The translations under genes were made by a program, and so were the position numbers. A DNA stretch of 6,100 nt, from assembly GCA_023401045.1 (NCBI GenBank), contig JAEXEM010000271.1, forward strand, positions 1-6,100, written 5' to 3'. The first letter of the stretch is position 1. The number at the start of each line of letters is the position of its first letter. The DNA comes from Actinomycetes bacterium (GTDB taxonomy: Bacteria > Actinomycetota > Actinomycetes > Actinomycetales > Cellulomonadaceae). Positions 5,096-6,100 of the stretch are shown here, one piece after another. Under the pieces are notes generated by a model, which was not told where the DNA came from, did not search any database, and worked only from the letters and a program-made list of their open reading frames with translations.

Positions 5096-5956
5096 GTGGG
5101 ATCCCACCGGGCGGAACCGACGTCACGGGTGCGCCGTCAGCGCGTCCGTGGTGGCGTCGTCGTCCCCGAGGTCCCGGTGCGTCGCGACTCGAGCACCCAG
5201 GCGCTGCCGGCCGTGACGGCCGCCGCCGAGGAGCAGCCGCGGCGCAGGGCGACCACCGTCGCCGGTCGTGCCGGCGTCCTCGCCGCGCTCGTGTGCGTCA
5301 CCGTCGTCGTGCCCGTCTCGCAGGGTCTCGCCGACGGCGAGATCGTCCCGCAGGCCGCCGCGGTCGACCCCTCGCTCCCGTCGACCGTCACCGCGCTCAC
5401 CGCGCGCCCGGTCTCCGACCTGCCCCCGACGCCGCTCGTCTCGGCGGACGGCACGACCCGCCTGCGCGGTCTCGCGGACGCCTCGCGCGACGCCGACCGC
5501 TCGCCGCTGCCCGGCTGCGACGGCTCGGTGCGCCCCGCCGGGGCGAACGGCCTGCTCGCGACGAAGGACCTGTGCACGCTGTGGGACGGGCGCAACCAGC
5601 TGCGTGCCGACGCGGCGGTCGCCCTCGCCGAGCTCAACGAGGCGCACGTCACCCGCTTCGGCACGGACCTGTGCCTGAGCGACGGGTACCGCACGCTCGC
5701 CTCGCAGCGCACGCTCAAGGCGCAGAAGGGCGGCCTGGCCGCCACGCCCGGCAAGAGCAACCACGGCTGGGGGCTCGCGATCGACCTCTGCGGCGTCCAG
5801 ACGTCGGGTGCCCGTTGGCAGTGGCTCAACGACAACGGCCCGGTCTACGGGTGGGAGAACCCCACGTGGGCCAAGCGCGGCGGCTCCGGGCCGTTCGAGC
5901 CGTGGCACTGGGAGTACATCAAGGGCGTCAAGGCCGACGGCGAGTACTACGGCTGA
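5096..5956 (+). CDS. M15-family zinc D,D-carboxypeptidase (VanY/LdcB-like), membrane-anchored
   Basis: A 286-residue enzyme expected to trim D-Ala (or related) residues from peptidoglycan stem peptides outside the membrane. Residues 1-55 are basic and cytoplasmic. A hydrophobic segment follows at about 57-76 (VLAALVCVTVVVPVS), acting as a signal anchor or long signal peptide; a cleavage after GLA (residue 79) is possible. A linker rich in Ala, Pro, Thr and Ser precedes the catalytic domain (about 145-280). Family motifs: SDGYRT with Arg199 (the VanX Arg71 equivalent), SNHGWGLAID with zinc ligands His223 and Asp230, and EPWHWEY with base Glu268 and zinc ligand His271. Four exported cysteines (141, 160, 193, 232) could form two disulfides. 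GTG 5096 was chosen from its ribosome site and the promoter position. GTG 5042 would add 18 residues and cannot be excluded. The gene is monocistronic as far as can be seen. The exact bond cleaved (D,D versus L,D) cannot be read from sequence. Confidence 0.9.
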   Translation: MGSHRAEPTSRVRRQRVRGGVVVPEVPVRRDSSTQALPAVTAAAEEQPRRRATTVAGRAGVLAALVCVTVVVPVSQGLADGEIVPQAAAVDPSLPSTVTALTARPVSDLPPTPLVSADGTTRLRGLADASRDADRSPLPGCDGSVRPAGANGLLATKDLCTLWDGRNQLRADAAVALAELNEAHVTRFGTDLCLSDGYRTLASQRTLKAQKGGLAATPGKSNHGWGLAIDLCGVQTSGARWQWLNDNGPVYGWENPTWAKRGGSGPFEPWHWEYIKGVKADGEYYG

Positions 5957-5997
5957 CCCGCCGGACCGGCGCACCGCGCCGCACGGCCCGGCCCGCC

Positions 5998-6024
5998 CGT
6001 GCCGTCCCCGGGCTCTCGGGCACG
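5998..6024. terminator. Weak hairpin downstream of the peptidase gene
   Basis: CGTGCC (5998-6003) pairs with GGCACG (6019-6024) across a 15-base loop; an inner CCCG/CGGG alternative also exists. It lies 41 bp after the peptidase stop. No U-run follows. It could be a first, minor terminator. Confidence 0.25.
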
Positions 6025-6064
6025 AGGTGACCGTCGTCGCAGCCTCGCGACCGCCCACGCCGGC

Positions 6065-6100
6065 GCGACGGCCCGCGGACCGGCGTCCACGGGCCGTCGC
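6065..6100. terminator. Strong 36-nt hairpin, probable (bidirectional) terminator
   Basis: GCGACGGCCCG (6065-6075) pairs perfectly with CGGGCCGTCGC (6090-6100). After a C/A mismatch an inner GGAC/GTCC helix closes on a CGGC tetraloop (6081-6084). This is the most stable fold seen in the window, 109 bp after the peptidase stop and in non-coding DNA. The window ends on its last base, so a U-tract cannot be judged. Its symmetry suits termination from both directions, perhaps between convergent genes. Confidence 0.6.

Noticed and set aside
2474..5107. A very long minus-strand open frame (about 877 codons) opposite the CNNM genes
   Set aside because: It is a shadow caused by high GC. Its product is low-complexity Arg/Ser/Asp/Glu repetition with no domain, and it lies antisense to two clear, motif-bearing CNNM genes.
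5959..5971. Palindrome CGCCGG-A-CCGGCG just after the peptidase stop
   Set aside because: Short GC palindromes of this type are expected by chance here, and as RNA it leaves only a 4-bp stem.
5123..6058. Minus-strand open frame opposite the M15 peptidase
   Set aside because: The product is biased and featureless, while the plus strand carries all M15 zinc and catalytic motifs in order.

Overview
This is a GC-rich (by eye above 70% G+C) chromosomal stretch from an actinobacterium. It fits Micrococcales such as the Cellulomonas/Cellulosimicrobium group best; the genus is an inference from coding style and gene order. I see no tRNA, rRNA, CRISPR array, insertion sequence, integrase or phage gene. 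Base and codon use look even throughout, so this reads as core chromosome rather than an acquired island.

Layout. (1) Positions 1-220, minus strand: the N-terminal 73 codons of the multifunctional 2-oxoglutarate decarboxylase/dehydrogenase E1 (kgd), cut by the window edge. (2) 221-430: a 210-bp gap holding the kgd upstream region, with a small inverted repeat. (3) 431-2292, minus strand: a two-component system. An OmpR-type response regulator is followed by, and overlaps by 4 bases, a HAMP-containing histidine kinase with almost no extracytoplasmic loop. (4) 2293-2534: a divergent control region with a perfect 13-bp palindrome beside the regulator start, and on the plus strand a possible 54-residue Pro/Arg-rich leader ORF that runs into the next gene. 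(5) 2535-4894, plus strand: two adjacent, translationally coupled CNNM/CorC-type (DUF21-CBS) membrane proteins. The first has the full architecture; the second lacks the C-terminal CorC/HlyC domain. (6) 4895-5095: a regulatory gap with hairpins, a three-copy GTCCGGG motif and a good promoter. (7) 5096-5956, plus strand: a membrane-anchored M15-family (VanY/LdcB-like) zinc D,D-carboxypeptidase. (8) 5957-6100: non-coding, ending in a very strong hairpin that is probably a terminator.

How the genes may work together. The two-component system is divergent from the CNNM operon, and its kinase has the form expected of a sensor that reads the membrane or a membrane partner rather than an external ligand. 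An envelope or divalent-cation theme linking kinase, CNNM pair and cell-wall peptidase is plausible but inferred. kgd is a separate central-metabolism unit on the same strand as the two-component genes. All the protein families are known. The least explained parts are the overlapping leader-like ORF before the putative Mg2+-linked CNNM operon, the asymmetry of the CNNM pair, and the short symmetric or repeated motifs in the three control regions.
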